Of a DNA stretch of 37,882 bases, positions 24,401 through 32,900 are shown piece by piece. A model generated the notes under the pieces. That model was not told the origin of the DNA, searched no databases, and saw only the letters and a list, made by a program, of their open reading frames with translations. The stretch is from a virus, in IMG/VR virus record IMGVR_UViG_3300020392_000033, positions 1 to 37,882 of that record; one strand, given 5' to 3'. The position numbers and the translations under genes were made by a program. Position 1 is the first letter of the stretch; each line of letters opens with the position of its first letter.

Positions 24401-25329
24401 TAGCTGCTCATAAACCGATTAAAGAAGAATTTGCCAACATTGAAACTATCAAAGGATTCTCTGGAATTATTACTGGTATCTCAACTGTCATGATTGGTGG
24501 TACAGTTGGTTTAGAATTTGGTTTACAAGCACCTTCAGGACAAGCGTTCACTGACTTAGTGGCAACAACCCCAATCTTTATTTCTGAAACATCTGTTGGA
24601 CATGGTGTGATAAGTTTAAATGTAAGTGGTGCAAATGCAGATGTTGTTGGTATTGGTAGGACATTTGTTGATAATGTTTACATGGTAAAAGAAATTGGTT
24701 CATTATCTAATAATGCTTTTATAAGAGTAAACGTACACTCAGGTATTAACACTACAGGCATAGATCTCGCTAAGTATGGATTAACATTTACCATTAATTT
24801 AACAAATAACGGATCAAGTAATTACATACTTAATGGAACTCATAGAGATGAATTTAGCACACAAACAGCATTATCTTCTGCTGCGAATGGAACTGTATAT
24901 ATTGAAGATGGTGATATAGTTAATTTTGTAAATAACATGAATGCTCATCCATTTGTAATTTCGAGAACTGAAGGTGGTGCAGCTTTAGGAGTAAGTGATG
25001 GTGTAACAAATAATGGTGCTCAAAATGGCACTGTTATATTCAATACAGTAGGAGTTGGACATACAACATTCCATTACTATTGTACATCACATCCAAATGC
25101 GATGAAAGGTCTAATTAAAGTCAAGAAAATACAGAAAGGTAAATTCTCATGGGGACGTTTATCAACAGCGTCAGGTAATTTTACTAGAAATAATCCAGTG
25201 TCAATCGGTGTGACTGGTAATACAGTGATTGCAGGTGAAGGACTTGGTATTTCAACATTCCCAACCATTCAAAGAAGGGGATTTGGTATTCGTGAAAGTG
25301 GTGCTATTAAGAGGTCACATACACCATGA
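12472..25329 (+). CDS. Giant modular baseplate/structural protein (4,285 aa), in the position of gp7
   Basis: By far the largest gene, in the place of T4 gene 7 (about 1,030 aa). The N-terminus (F-L-K-Q-Y-Y, then Y-K-S-K-G-T-E-E-S-F-R-I-L-F near 200) looks like the conserved baseplate-attachment part; the rest is a mosaic of beta modules. These include at least six H-G-F-x-T-G-type modules (near 873, 996, 1517, 1695, 1867, 2987) and about ten G-G-x-G-Y modules (near 775, 970, 1115, 1159, 1199, 2096, 2173, 3529, 3907, 3960). Residues 1276-1390 match a YHYH-type domain (GWAYDGNPIYGPYGY), with T-Y-A-Y-F in place of the usual His. Residues about 4115-4220 look like a cupredoxin (H4159, C4204, H4207, M4211). 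It may be a wedge protein extended into an adhesin or fibre. There is no frameshift. The start overlaps the gp6 stop. Confidence 0.8.
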   Translation: MIGTGIDKRIQVQQIIESQLPEFIRSESPIAVDFLKQYYISQEHHGGVIDLTDNLDQYIKLDNLTPEVIVGVTTLTSAITNVAQESISVSSTKGFPSEYGLLKIDDEIITYTGITTNTFTGIIRGFSGITSYTDPDNQGELIFSTSDVENHAINSRVENLSVLFLKEFYNKTKSYLTPGLEDTTLNTNVDISNFIKESKSLYKSKGTEESFRILFNVLYGITPKIIDLENLLIKPSSAEYLRREVIVAQQISGDPNKLVGQTITKSTDLNTSGSVSEVEIFSRSGNLGITTYYKLNLFVGYNERSAIQGIFTIPGKTRVIEDAPISSTTLTVDSTVGFGTTGVVITNGVNGINTITYTDKTINQFLNCTGIGNSIRSTDDLRSDEFIFGYENGDLTKRVELRITGVLSDFELLPSSGSSVTLEGEKITVKNLGEEIPNPQSLSDRTRKTVFFNSWIYNTASRIKVDIPSSVGINTTTSTVIQRSNIDKSQLKNGDKVSIFRRGELVPVLTGVGVTVNLQDIDLDSTIFNDGNTEYDIQRELDKAFGAAGVDLQFGNNIITANVQNTYNDRDQDYYVASSSMPSYRIDKTVVKASLDDPKEDASGIGTQQLLEKNPITGLYSKLQFDNEIPFITGDAIAYIPENDPLVGLDTTGGVYFAEVLTAQNGADKILRLYPSRSFITVTNVDQSAPPYLEFTNLGIGQTGSHKFVLLRHKNEEIGVQKILRRFPADVNIKTGGSSKTDVGSTGILKNGVEIANYKSLDKIFFGPLSEFKILNQGKDFDVINPPTISVPNAGSGTTALVQPVIQGKLTEMLVDQQNFDVEKVLSISISGGNGSGAILKPIVTKRQRELTFDGRLKNIRGGVDHINDVIEFYYAHNLQSGEPLIYSNNGHASIGIGTFAGSNTVQNKTLVDGSTYYPEVISNSSIKLFEKETDYLAGINTIGFTIENKTGNHKFTLLNLKNHVKSIRVIDSGINYTNRKLIVKPVGITTVDNSINFKNHGFVTGDLVQYAPSSGDANHAPIGLGVTTRYRVLKLDNNKFRLIDVGIGGLDPSSNFLRSNFVRISDVSTSSNHEFFFEPIVVNVNVVYSPVSAGRTESLVLTPKIRGPLVDAYLYEKGTNYGSNILNFEKKPNIKILNGSGAELKAVVLDGKIIGCDVRFGGKDYTSAPDLDLVGIGTGIGGKLRAVVNNGKITEVKVINAGIGYSSSPPVKITPNGSGFIIDSSVRDLDVNNLTRFGDEILLRESKTNLQYSVVGYSGKIQTAFDDLPSSPQTHSPIIGWAYDGNPIYGPYGYSVADDNNSLSRVLNSGYVLDPTLIENRPSISSFASGFFVEDHVFKNSGDLDQNNGRFCKTPDFPNGTYAYFASISSVNANPTFPYFIGDTYRSNPVSDNFTLTQSNFDFNESELTRNSLPYKLDDDEADYNFVIESYEINQQTSIIESVSSGNIDNFQIVSAGDNFKVGDSLNFDNSNTNGGGAAAQVSRIEGKTIDNVKVGVTTYNDVVLLKGGDGIVSGFISTTHNLNTSDVVVISGLTTSVPNLTGSHKIGVSSESTVLYKALSASNTAGIVTDIYVATVPNSVSAGSSIGIGTEKLRVLNVFKDRSILRVNRGLVGAADTSTSHILGGLLQTIPQTIELSSQDIGEFISKKNDIVYFNPRESVGVANTVGRTVSIGKSFTIGELSEVISIPAKGIFIPNHPFKDNQEVILRKPTNSSNQFTIGLGDRFQVGGDFSLPSSGNSQTVYIRKFSEDVVGLALTANTTPVFFKNGDAASFDNFEYSIESNYDQVKGKVERITVNVGIATVSAGSTLHGLQNNDNISLKLRSTQTKGIGAGATSVVVKYSAQNDKLLIDPISFTNSQVDTDTINIVNHGFKTGQKLFYDGDPATGLTSQRSYFVYKVDSGNFKLAETRYDVINEPPKVVSITANSGGNQELSLINPRLEVVRDDNLLFYVSDPSLNGYNFKFYFDSEFENEFVSIGSSTDFGVTSVGTVGVGTNSTITLNFHKSNPQKLFYTLEKTGFISTSDPDVKNASEIFYKDSEYNGDYVAFGVTTGGFNISLNDVPEQGSYAVGASSTITYDTSSTNTSGGISQINLTSGGFGYKNIPGVSSVTSVNGSGENILCLSSNINNIQDVRITDPGFDYHSDKTLRPEARLSPTVTLINSDSIVDIKVINGGVNYTNAPDLVIVDPDTGKLTGDQGVLEVNLSANSISSVDILESPRGLTSKPQILRTINNTNGYKVTNIQSSNSGIVTCTLKTPINGFATPQFLVGEQVFAENITKGTAGDGFNSADNGFKFFKVIEYNNTDPAIVKFELPNSATNPGVADLVQKFATLIKLSEYPQFITTQKSSEFRTGEKLAVKVNNNFVSTGLIVIDNRPDEFVKIEGRYDIKVDDIIRGENSGTVATINSIVNNKGRFKIDYSLKQNKGWKDEIGRLSEDFMVLSDNNYYQNLSYTIQSPKTFDDIIDPVNRLLHTSGLKNFADSGISSTASVGFGITNQTVVSADVITVQRVDAINNFDLAKDIDTIDNGSKSKFIQLKNTKLSNFIQCNTNRVLKIDDISSQFSDSEANLSGNISIPFGETFARFLVQSRNIANGEIQVDDVVIFNDKTDTFTFEKNSLVSTASTVVDIEGRTVNGTKNLVISPFNPNDDDIDIKVYKNSFNDQNIRSGTESIGFVNLVGVSTVVSVGTTAEPIAAGSTTIVDAFYATVEVEDIVTGEKNHVDVYATHDGTNSYFSEYYADTTSQNNFSSNFIGTFRSRIHNNVLSLDFDNSVGFTTTVKINAKVVGINSLGGNGTYRFKDNAQPDGAERTLVLQSGITTRTNSANFISLDKNIFSAVRSIVRIESATASAVHQVLAINDGTDTHTVHYPFISIGSTSGIGTFSSNLTASNFVVKFHPDSGTGSHTVQHFSEELYRDIDILNNPPDLGYGRINETLRVFQYNAVNGTRSNKKSFELKNNGTPVYEKGFDPEDTSKLNRTTGVFTIPNHFFSENEELIYTPKSTFAGVGATSLKKSNGSDLSTTVFVNKIDNNSFRLRESSGGATVTFNNVGAGNSHRLTMKKRLEKSVLVIDGIIQSPMAFAPITSTLVNNGGSISTTRTDICVNTTNDINLEDNIKFGNEFMKVTSVGFGTTSSGPVTGIGTFNILGVERGVLGTEVATHNDGVVGRIHSGSFNIVNSTVFFTDAPKGTNNIDRDNSGLETPRSDFQGRTYLRKTYTTNRIFDDLSNQFTGVGATFRMKSNGSNSTGIATGSSLVLINGIFQKPTTENNLSNNYDFVGTSTQDIVFTGISSALTGNQIIVQGDVNQNQLPRGGKIVSLGSTGGLGVAPLVGAAVTGILNQFGGITAVGIGSTVYDQSVSPSRPPSGLTFGSGYRPVGGTVAIGITDLAYEHRFVSAGVGSIRTNASGNNIFAATQRTATDASYISHTGLLTLTIAGHGLSAGNFVGIDTGSLVFTCSRDNFQSNHAYPRAISKTTGLPDPVAGIATVITAVTTNTITAFIGFGGGAGTGASLTGNIGVGGTLDINVSAAGTNYVNPRFQFPEPTYSNMEVIGVSRNGVPGTTTGSNLLVTLNVGSSSTVGIGSTLFTIESFEIAREGHSFKRGDKFKPVGLVTARGATLEDFTLEVTEIYNDKFSSWEFGEFDYIDPIDNLQDGERTRFPLRINGELLSFDVGSNSDSQLIVMSNLLAIYVNGVLQEPGEAYVFDGGTTFEFTTAPEPNDNISVFFYKGTSSEDVTEINAVETIKEGDVVQLKANNDTSTLTNANTRLLIDLEQRKRTVSGITTTDTFETEIYTGVGINDSATDKPLTWIKQKIDKVVNGIVVSKARDSIEPLIFPTARIIGDIGAGTTDRIYVDDADFFEYEKDEDSQVNSIDVSALVVNDTNPVSASLSATVSGVGTISAITVVSGGSGYVGNTTSVHISQPPVPMKVSPIATGIGSTAVATANITNGVIASVTVNSGGVGYSQSILPKAIVAAHKPIKEEFANIETIKGFSGIITGISTVMIGGTVGLEFGLQAPSGQAFTDLVATTPIFISETSVGHGVISLNVSGANADVVGIGRTFVDNVYMVKEIGSLSNNAFIRVNVHSGINTTGIDLAKYGLTFTINLTNNGSSNYILNGTHRDEFSTQTALSSAANGTVYIEDGDIVNFVNNMNAHPFVISRTEGGAALGVSDGVTNNGAQNGTVIFNTVGVGHTTFHYYCTSHPNAMKGLIKVKKIQKGKFSWGRLSTASGNFTRNNPVSIGVTGNTVIAGEGLGISTFPTIQRRGFGIRESGAIKRSHTP

Positions 25330-25339
25330 CGATTTCCTG

Positions 25340-25347
25340 TATAAATA
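25340..25347 (+). promoter_or_regulatory. T4-type late promoter TATAAATA for gene 8
   Basis: Exact TATAAATA in the 37-nt gap after the giant gene, ending 19 nt before the ATG at 25367, the same distance as for gene 25. Confidence 0.75.
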
Positions 25348-25366
25348 TAGAAAAAACAATATAATA

Positions 25367-26923
25367 ATGCCAGCAATTGTAACAGACCAATTTAGAATAT
25401 TAAATGCAAGTAATTTTGTTGCAGGGGTTTCTTCGTCTACAAATTCTTATTTTGTCTCTCTAGGTTTACCAAATCCTCAACCAGCTTCAGTTGGTTTTGG
25501 AAGAGCAAACAATTGGAATACTGCTACTCCAAATCCAGTAGATAGTTTTTCTGAAGTTGATCATATAGGAGATACGACACAGTTTGGTAAGAGAGTTACA
25601 GATAAAAATGTAAGAAGATTAGTTCGTAGAATAAATTGGACAAAGGGTGTTAAGTACGATATGTATCGTCAAGACTATAGCACATCAAATACTGCACCAA
25701 ATTCAAATGCCACTCGTTTATATGATGCTAATTATTATGTTATAAACAGTAATTTTAATGTTTATATTTGTATTGAAAATGGATCATCAGGTATTAATAC
25801 CACTGGTAATGCATCTGAGGATGAACCTACATTTACAGATCTGGAACCTTCTAAAGCAGGTGAAAGTCAAGATGGATATGTATGGAAGTATTTGTTTACT
25901 GTAAATCCAAGTGACATAATAAAGTTTGATTCAACTGATTTTATTGCTTTACCTAATGATTGGCCAACCACAACAGATGCGCAAATACAAGCAGTTCGCG
26001 AAAATGGTGATTCGGATATAAACAATAATCAAATAAAAACAATTTATATCGCAGATCAGGGAAATAATTATACAGGAACAGGTGGTGAATTTGATATTTT
26101 AGGTGATGGTACCGGTGGTAAGGTGGTTATCGAAGTTTCTGGTACAAAAATTACAAATGCAACTATATCAAATGGTGGTAAAGGTTATACGTATGGGGTT
26201 GTTGATTTAGGCACAATAAATAGTGCTGCTGTGGCAGGAAATACCCCTGCAAAACTAATACCTATAATACCACCATCAAAAGGGCATGGGTTTGATTTGT
26301 ATAAAGAGTTAGGTGCTGATAGAGTTCTTGTATATGCAAGATTTGATGACTCTACTAAAGATTTTCCAATTGATGCTAAATTTGCACAAGTTTCACTGAT
26401 TAAAAATCCAACATCATTTGGTACAACCTCAGTTTACACTGGAAGTACATATTCTGGTTTGAAAGCGATCAAACTAGATACAATATCAGGAACTCCTGCG
26501 ATAGGTGGTTTATTACAACAAACTGTTGGTACAGGACAAACAGCTTTAGGATATATTAGTTCCTTTGATAGTGATACTAACGTTTTGAAATATATTCAAG
26601 ATAGATCATTATATTTTGGTAATAGTATTGATCAAACAGATTATGGAAACGTAAGTAGTGGATCACAACAGTATGAATTTAGTTCATCGACTAGTCAAAT
26701 ATCATTCCCCGGAGGAAATGGATCTGTTGAAACTACTTTTAGTGCTGGTATTACAACAGATATAAACAATAACAATGTTGCTTTGGGAGTCTCATTTACA
26801 AGTGGTCTTGCTTCTCCTGAGATAAATAAAGGGTCAGGTGATGTATTGTACATTGACAATCGAGCTCTCATATCAAGAAATTTGAGACAAAAAGAAGACA
26901 TAAAAATTATTCTGGAATTTTAA
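25367..26923 (+). CDS. 8: Baseplate wedge protein gp8
   Basis: A 518-residue protein, longer than T4 gp8 (334 aa). It opens MPAIVTDQFRILNASNFV and carries the family-like segments R-R-I-N-W-T-K-G-V-K-Y-D-M-Y, N-F-N-V-Y-I-C-I-E-N and G-Y-V-W-K-Y-L-F-T. The C-terminal half carries inserted G-G-x-G-Y beta modules (NGGKGYTYGV) of the kind found in the giant protein, which accounts for the extra length. gp8 binds gp7 and gp10 on the outer face of the wedge in T4. The frame is open upstream to 25229, but the late promoter and the conserved N-terminus fix the start at 25367. Confidence 0.85.
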   Translation: MPAIVTDQFRILNASNFVAGVSSSTNSYFVSLGLPNPQPASVGFGRANNWNTATPNPVDSFSEVDHIGDTTQFGKRVTDKNVRRLVRRINWTKGVKYDMYRQDYSTSNTAPNSNATRLYDANYYVINSNFNVYICIENGSSGINTTGNASEDEPTFTDLEPSKAGESQDGYVWKYLFTVNPSDIIKFDSTDFIALPNDWPTTTDAQIQAVRENGDSDINNNQIKTIYIADQGNNYTGTGGEFDILGDGTGGKVVIEVSGTKITNATISNGGKGYTYGVVDLGTINSAAVAGNTPAKLIPIIPPSKGHGFDLYKELGADRVLVYARFDDSTKDFPIDAKFAQVSLIKNPTSFGTTSVYTGSTYSGLKAIKLDTISGTPAIGGLLQQTVGTGQTALGYISSFDSDTNVLKYIQDRSLYFGNSIDQTDYGNVSSGSQQYEFSSSTSQISFPGGNGSVETTFSAGITTDINNNNVALGVSFTSGLASPEINKGSGDVLYIDNRALISRNLRQKEDIKIILEF

Positions 26924-26926
26924 AAA

Positions 26927-29900
26927 ATGCCACAAAAAACGAATTTAAATATAAGTCCATATTACGACGATTTTTCCAAGGATAATCAGTTCTATAGAGT
27001 TCTATTCAATCCGGGTAGACCAGTACAAGCTCGTGAATTAACGACTTTACAATCAATATTACAAGATCAAGTAGAATCATTTGGAAGTCATATATTCAAA
27101 GAGGGATCAATGGTTATCCCCGGAAATACAAGTTATGATTATGAATATTTTTCTATTAAATTACAAAGTGATCATTTAGGTATCCCCGTATCATTATATG
27201 TTGAAAACTTAAAGGGTAAGATTTTAGTTGGTCAGGAGACAGGAATAAAAATAAAAGTTGATAATTATGCTTTACCAGAAAATTCAACAGAGATTACAGA
27301 TTTAACTCTTTTTGTAAAATATATCGATGCGGGAAATGATAATCAATCATCATTCATGGCTGACGGTGAAAATTTATTAGTTGAAGAATCATTTATATAT
27401 GGAAACACTCAAATAGTATCTGGTGAAACTATAGCGACTTTGGTTGAGGAAAATGCGTGTAATATAGGTTGTGCAGTTTCGATCGCTGATGGTGTATTTT
27501 TCATTCGTGGACATTTTGTCAATGTATCAGCTGATAAAATTGTTCTTGATCCATATTCAAATATACCCAACTACAGAGTTGGTTTATTCATTCAGGAAGA
27601 AATAGTTCAGGCAAAAGATGAGTCATCTTTATTCGATAATGCAAGAGGATTTTCAAACTTTGCAGCTCCGGGTGCAGATAGACTTAAAATATCAACAACA
27701 CTTACTAAAAAACCTTTAACAGATTTTAATGATAAAAATTTCGTAGAATTAGTTCGTTTAGATAATGGTCAATTAAAGAAAAATGAACAAAAACCAGATT
27801 ATTCTTTAATAAAAGATTATTTTGCGAAGAGAACATATGAAGAATCTGGCAATTATTCTGTAGGTAATTTTAAAATTAGCATTTCGGAGTGTTTAGATGA
27901 TGGCATTTCAAACGAAGGTGTTTTTAAAGAAGGTGAAATAACAGATCAAAGAAATATTCCAGAAGAACCTTTAATGTGTGTGAAGGTATCACCCGGTAAG
28001 GCCTATGTGAGAGGATATGATATTGAAAAATCGGGAACAACTGTTATAGATGTTGATAAAACGAGAGATAAGGAAGAATTTAAAAATTCAAAGGTAAACT
28101 TCAAACTAGGAACTTTATTTAAACTAAACAATGTTCACGGATCTCCAGTGATAGGTTTAAATAATAATAATGCAAATTCAACTGTATTATTTAAAAATGC
28201 AAGAAAAGGTGCTGGTAATAACCCCACTCCAGTTGGAGATAGCATAGGTAGAGCAAGAATTTATGCATTTGAAAATACAGATGCTTCTTATAAAGATGCA
28301 ACAACTCAATTCGATCTTTACTTATATGATATTCAATTATTTACAGCATTGACAGTTAATCTCGCATTATCATCCAGTCAACTACCAATCGGTAGTTTTG
28401 TTGAGGGATTGAGTAGTGGTGCGACAGGATTTGCTCATGCAGCTGGAAATAATTCAACTGCTTTTGGATTAGAGCAAGTATCAGGAACATTTATAGTAGG
28501 TGAAAAAATAAGAATTAATAGTGATGAATCATTGATCAGAACAATCTCAATAACACAAAAAAATGGTTTAGAACAAGTTTTAGCAGTTCATCAAGAAGAT
28601 ACATTTATATCAGGTGTAGATTTTTCAGGTGATTTAGTTTTACAACCTCAAAAAATAAAGGAACTTGGACTTGGAGATGAAGTTAATATAACTACAGCTT
28701 CTGGTGGGTTATCAGAATTAACATGTGCAGGTAAAACATTTGGATCTCTAAAGGTAGATGATATCATCACTGTTAACTTAACAACAGATTCAGAACCAAG
28801 AGTTAACCGTATTAGTGCAATTTCAGGTGATCTAAAAACACTGACACTCATAGGACTACAAAATGTTCCCGGTGTTGCTGCTGGTGCTGTATTATCAAAC
28901 GCATCACCAACTGGTGTTCATGTCGCTCGTCCACAAATATTTTTAAGTGATGCTGGATTATACGGAGAACTTCAGAAAAAAAATGTTTCTGATGCGTCAT
29001 TAGCACAATCAAAACTATCCGTCAAAGCACAGGTCGCAAAAGCAGCAGGTTCTGGCAAAATTGAATTGACAATAGGATCTGATTTTCCTGAGTTTGCAAG
29101 CACTTCAACATTCGCCCCATATGACGGTGATAATTATAGCATTTCTCTTAGAACCACTAGTAGCGCGGTTCATGAGGTGATAAATGAGGCTAATGTTGTT
29201 TTATCTAATAACAATCGCACCATTACATTTAACGGTATTTCAGGGACTGGCACTAGAATAGTAAATGTTACTATTGTGAAAGATCTCATCAATAATAAAA
29301 CTAAAAATGTTTCTCGTAGCAATAGTATTGTTATAAACAAATCATCTAGAGTTGGTGTATCTACCAATGGTATATCACCAAATCAATTTTATGGTTTAAG
29401 AGTAGATGATAAGGAAATATCTTTAAATACACCTGATGTTTTCAAAATAGTTGGTGTATTTCAATCAGTCAACGCAAGTGATCCTGTTTTAGATAAATTA
29501 GTTTTTGTGAGTGGTTTATCATTAAACACTAAAGCAATTTTAGGGGAAAAAATCAAAGGTGCTCAAAGTGGTGCAATCGCTGTTGTTGTTGGAAGAACTA
29601 ATGCTACTACTGTTGAAATTTCAACATTAACTGTAAGTAAGTTCATAGTAGGTGAGTCTGTAACATTCCAAGAATCAAACATTACTACTAACTTGCAAGG
29701 AATTACAAAAGGTTTATTCTTAGATGTAACATCTAATTTTACATTAGATGACGGTCAGAGAGATGAATATGCAGATTATTCAAGAATCGTAAGAAAAGAT
29801 GGTGCAAATATACCATCAAGAAGAATAAGAATTATATTTGATAAATTTACAGTTCCCAGTAATGACACCGGAGATGTATTCACAGTAGCTTCTTATCCAA

Positions 29901-32900
29901 GTGAGTATTTCAAAAATGTGCCACTTCTTAGAAATGGTTTAAGATCATCGGATACACTTGATTTTAGACCAAGAGTTGCGGATTTTATTAGCAGTTCAAA
30001 CGTATCACCCTTTGCATATGCAGCAAGGGTGTTTAGCAGCTCCGGATCTAACTCCACAATAGTCGTTGCACCAAATAAGACATCTACTTTAGATTTTAAA
30101 TTCTATCTTCCCAGAATTGATAAAGTAGTTATTGATTCAAGTGATTCAGATGGAAATGCTTACACAAATGGATATTTTCAGGTTATAAAAGGTGTATCAT
30201 CACAAAATCCCATAATCCCAGCTGATGTTGAAACTGCAATGACAATTGGAACACTTGAAGTTCCAGCTTACGTTTATGACACAAAAGATATAAAAATAAA
30301 TCTTGTTGATAATCGTCGTTATACGATGAGAGATATTGGTCAAATAGAAGATAGAGTTGAAAATTTAGAGAAATTAACATCATTATCGTTACTTGAATTA
30401 GATACAAAATCTTTACAAATTCAAGATGCAGATGGTTTATCAAGATTTAAAACTGGATTTTTTGTTGATGATTTTAAAAATACAGAATTACTTGATAGAG
30501 TTAATCCAGATTGTAAGTGTGATGTTATTGGAAGCACACAAACTTTAGTTACACCAACTGATTTTTACTCGATAAAACCAGAGTTAGCATTAGACCCATC
30601 TTTAAATCCTGCAACAGTAGATTTTTCTGATAATTTAGCATTATTAGACTCAGGTGTAAGAAAAACAGGTGATTTAATAACTCTTGATTATGATGAAGTA
30701 TCATTACTTGATCAACCTTTAGCATCAAGAATTGAGAATGTAAACCCATTCAATATAGTTACATTCAGAGGTAGGATGATTTTAAGTCCTAGTGCTGATA
30801 CTTGGACACGAAATGTCATCTTAGATAATGGTACACGAACAGTATTAGGTGATGTAGAAGAAACATACACCAATGATCGTATAATAAGTAGCGAACCTGA
30901 CACACACATTAGATCAAGAAACGTTTCATTTGATGCAAGCGGTATAAAACCAAATACCAGATTTTATGCGTTCTTTGATAGTACATCAGGTATTGATATT
31001 ATTCCAAAATTACTCGAAATAACGATGGATTCGGGTACATTTGAAAGCGGAGAAACTGTTGAGGGATTTTTGGGAGCAGAAACTGTATTTTCAGGAAGAA
31101 TATGCGCACCTAATCATAAAACAGGAAGTATAACTTCACCAACCACAGTTTATACAACAAACCCATACAATACTGCTTTAACTTTACCAAGTCTTTATTC
31201 ATCTTCCTCTACTGTTTTAAATATTGATTTAGCTAATTTGGTTGAAGAAGCTCAAGGTAGATTTTTTGGATATGTTGAACAAGGAATAAAAATAGTTGGC
31301 GACATGAGTTTAGCTACCGCAACAGTCAAACCAATAAGACTTATAACTGATGCTGTGGGAGATTTAAAGGGATCATTCTTCTTCAGAGATCCTTTAGGTA
31401 CACCAATTCCACAATTAAGATTTGAAAATGGTACTAAAACATTTAAGTTAACATCAAGTTCAACAAACGCAAGACCACTACTTGGTGATCCATCTATTAG
31501 TGAAGTAGAACAAAACTACCGTACAAGTGGAGTGGTAGATACATTTAGACAATCTACAGTTGTTGTTCGTATTCCACCTCCACCTCCAATACCAGTTGTC
31601 TTCAATATAACAAATGAATTCATAACAAATGAAATAACTAACGTTACTAATGTAACTGAAGTAACTGAAGTAACCAACGTTACCAACGTTACTAATGTAA
31701 CTAATAATATTACTGAGGTTACACAAGTAATTCGTGAAAGAGTGCGTATTGACGATGATGATCCTCTAGCACAATCATTCACAGTTGATGAATCAGGTGC
31801 CTTCTTGACATCAGTTGATTTATACTTTAAATCAAAAGATGTAAAAGAACAGTTGACAGTTCAAATAAGAACAATGGAACTTGGTACTCCTACACTTATC
31901 TTGATACAAGATTATGCACAAGTTGTTTTGGATCCAGCTGTAAGAGAAGATGGCACTAGTCAGATTAATATATCTGATGATGCGTCTGTACCAACAAGAG
32001 TTACATTCCCCTCACCAATCTATCTTGAGGGTGGACAACAGTATGCTGTGGTTCTTCTAGCTCCCTCTAGTAACAATTATGAAGCTTGGATTGGTAGAAT
32101 GGGTGAACCTACAATTGAAACTCAAAGTTTACCTGATGCGGAAAGTATTGTAATTTCCAAACAGTATATTGGTGGTAGTTTATTTAAATCACAAAACGGT
32201 TCTATATGGACTCCTAGTCAGTTTGAAGATTTAAAATTTACACTTTACAAAGCAGATTTCTCTAAATCTAGAGATGCTGAAGTTATTTTCTATAATCCAG
32301 AACTTAACTATAAGAGTAGTCTTATTCCAACTTTACGTAATAATGCTATCAGAACTTTACCAAGAAAATTAAAGGTAAAGATTGATACAGGTGCTACAGC
32401 GTCTGAGATTGCACCCGGAAAAATAGTTGCTGCAGGAGTAGCAGGAATTTCAACAACACCGAAGGGAACTGTTGAGAGAATTGGTGGCCCTGTTCATACT
32501 GCGTCTGGTAGTGTAACTTCAATTTCAATAGGAAGTGATTATGCTGCAAGTCTATCCAGCCAAGTTGTTAATACGTTTGCTGTTACCGGTAATGGAACTG
32601 GATTAACACTAACCATCAATACTAATGGATCTGGTGTAATACAGAGTAATTTTTCTGTTACTGCACAAGGTTCTGGATACACTGTTGGAGACGTAGTTGG
32701 TATCGTAACATCATCAATATCAACTAATGCTCTTAATCAAAAGGGAACCGGAGCATTATTTACGATTGCTTCAACTAACAATGTTATTGATACTCTGTAT
32801 TTGACTGATGTACAGGGTGAGAAATTTGAAGACAATACTGCACTTTTACATTTTAATGGAACTCAATTTGTTGCCTTAACAGGAAATAAACAAGTTAACA

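Noticed and set aside
31478-31782. Minus-strand open frames opposite the N-V-T repeat
   Set aside because: They are shadows of the repeat on the coding strand, with a low-complexity translation.
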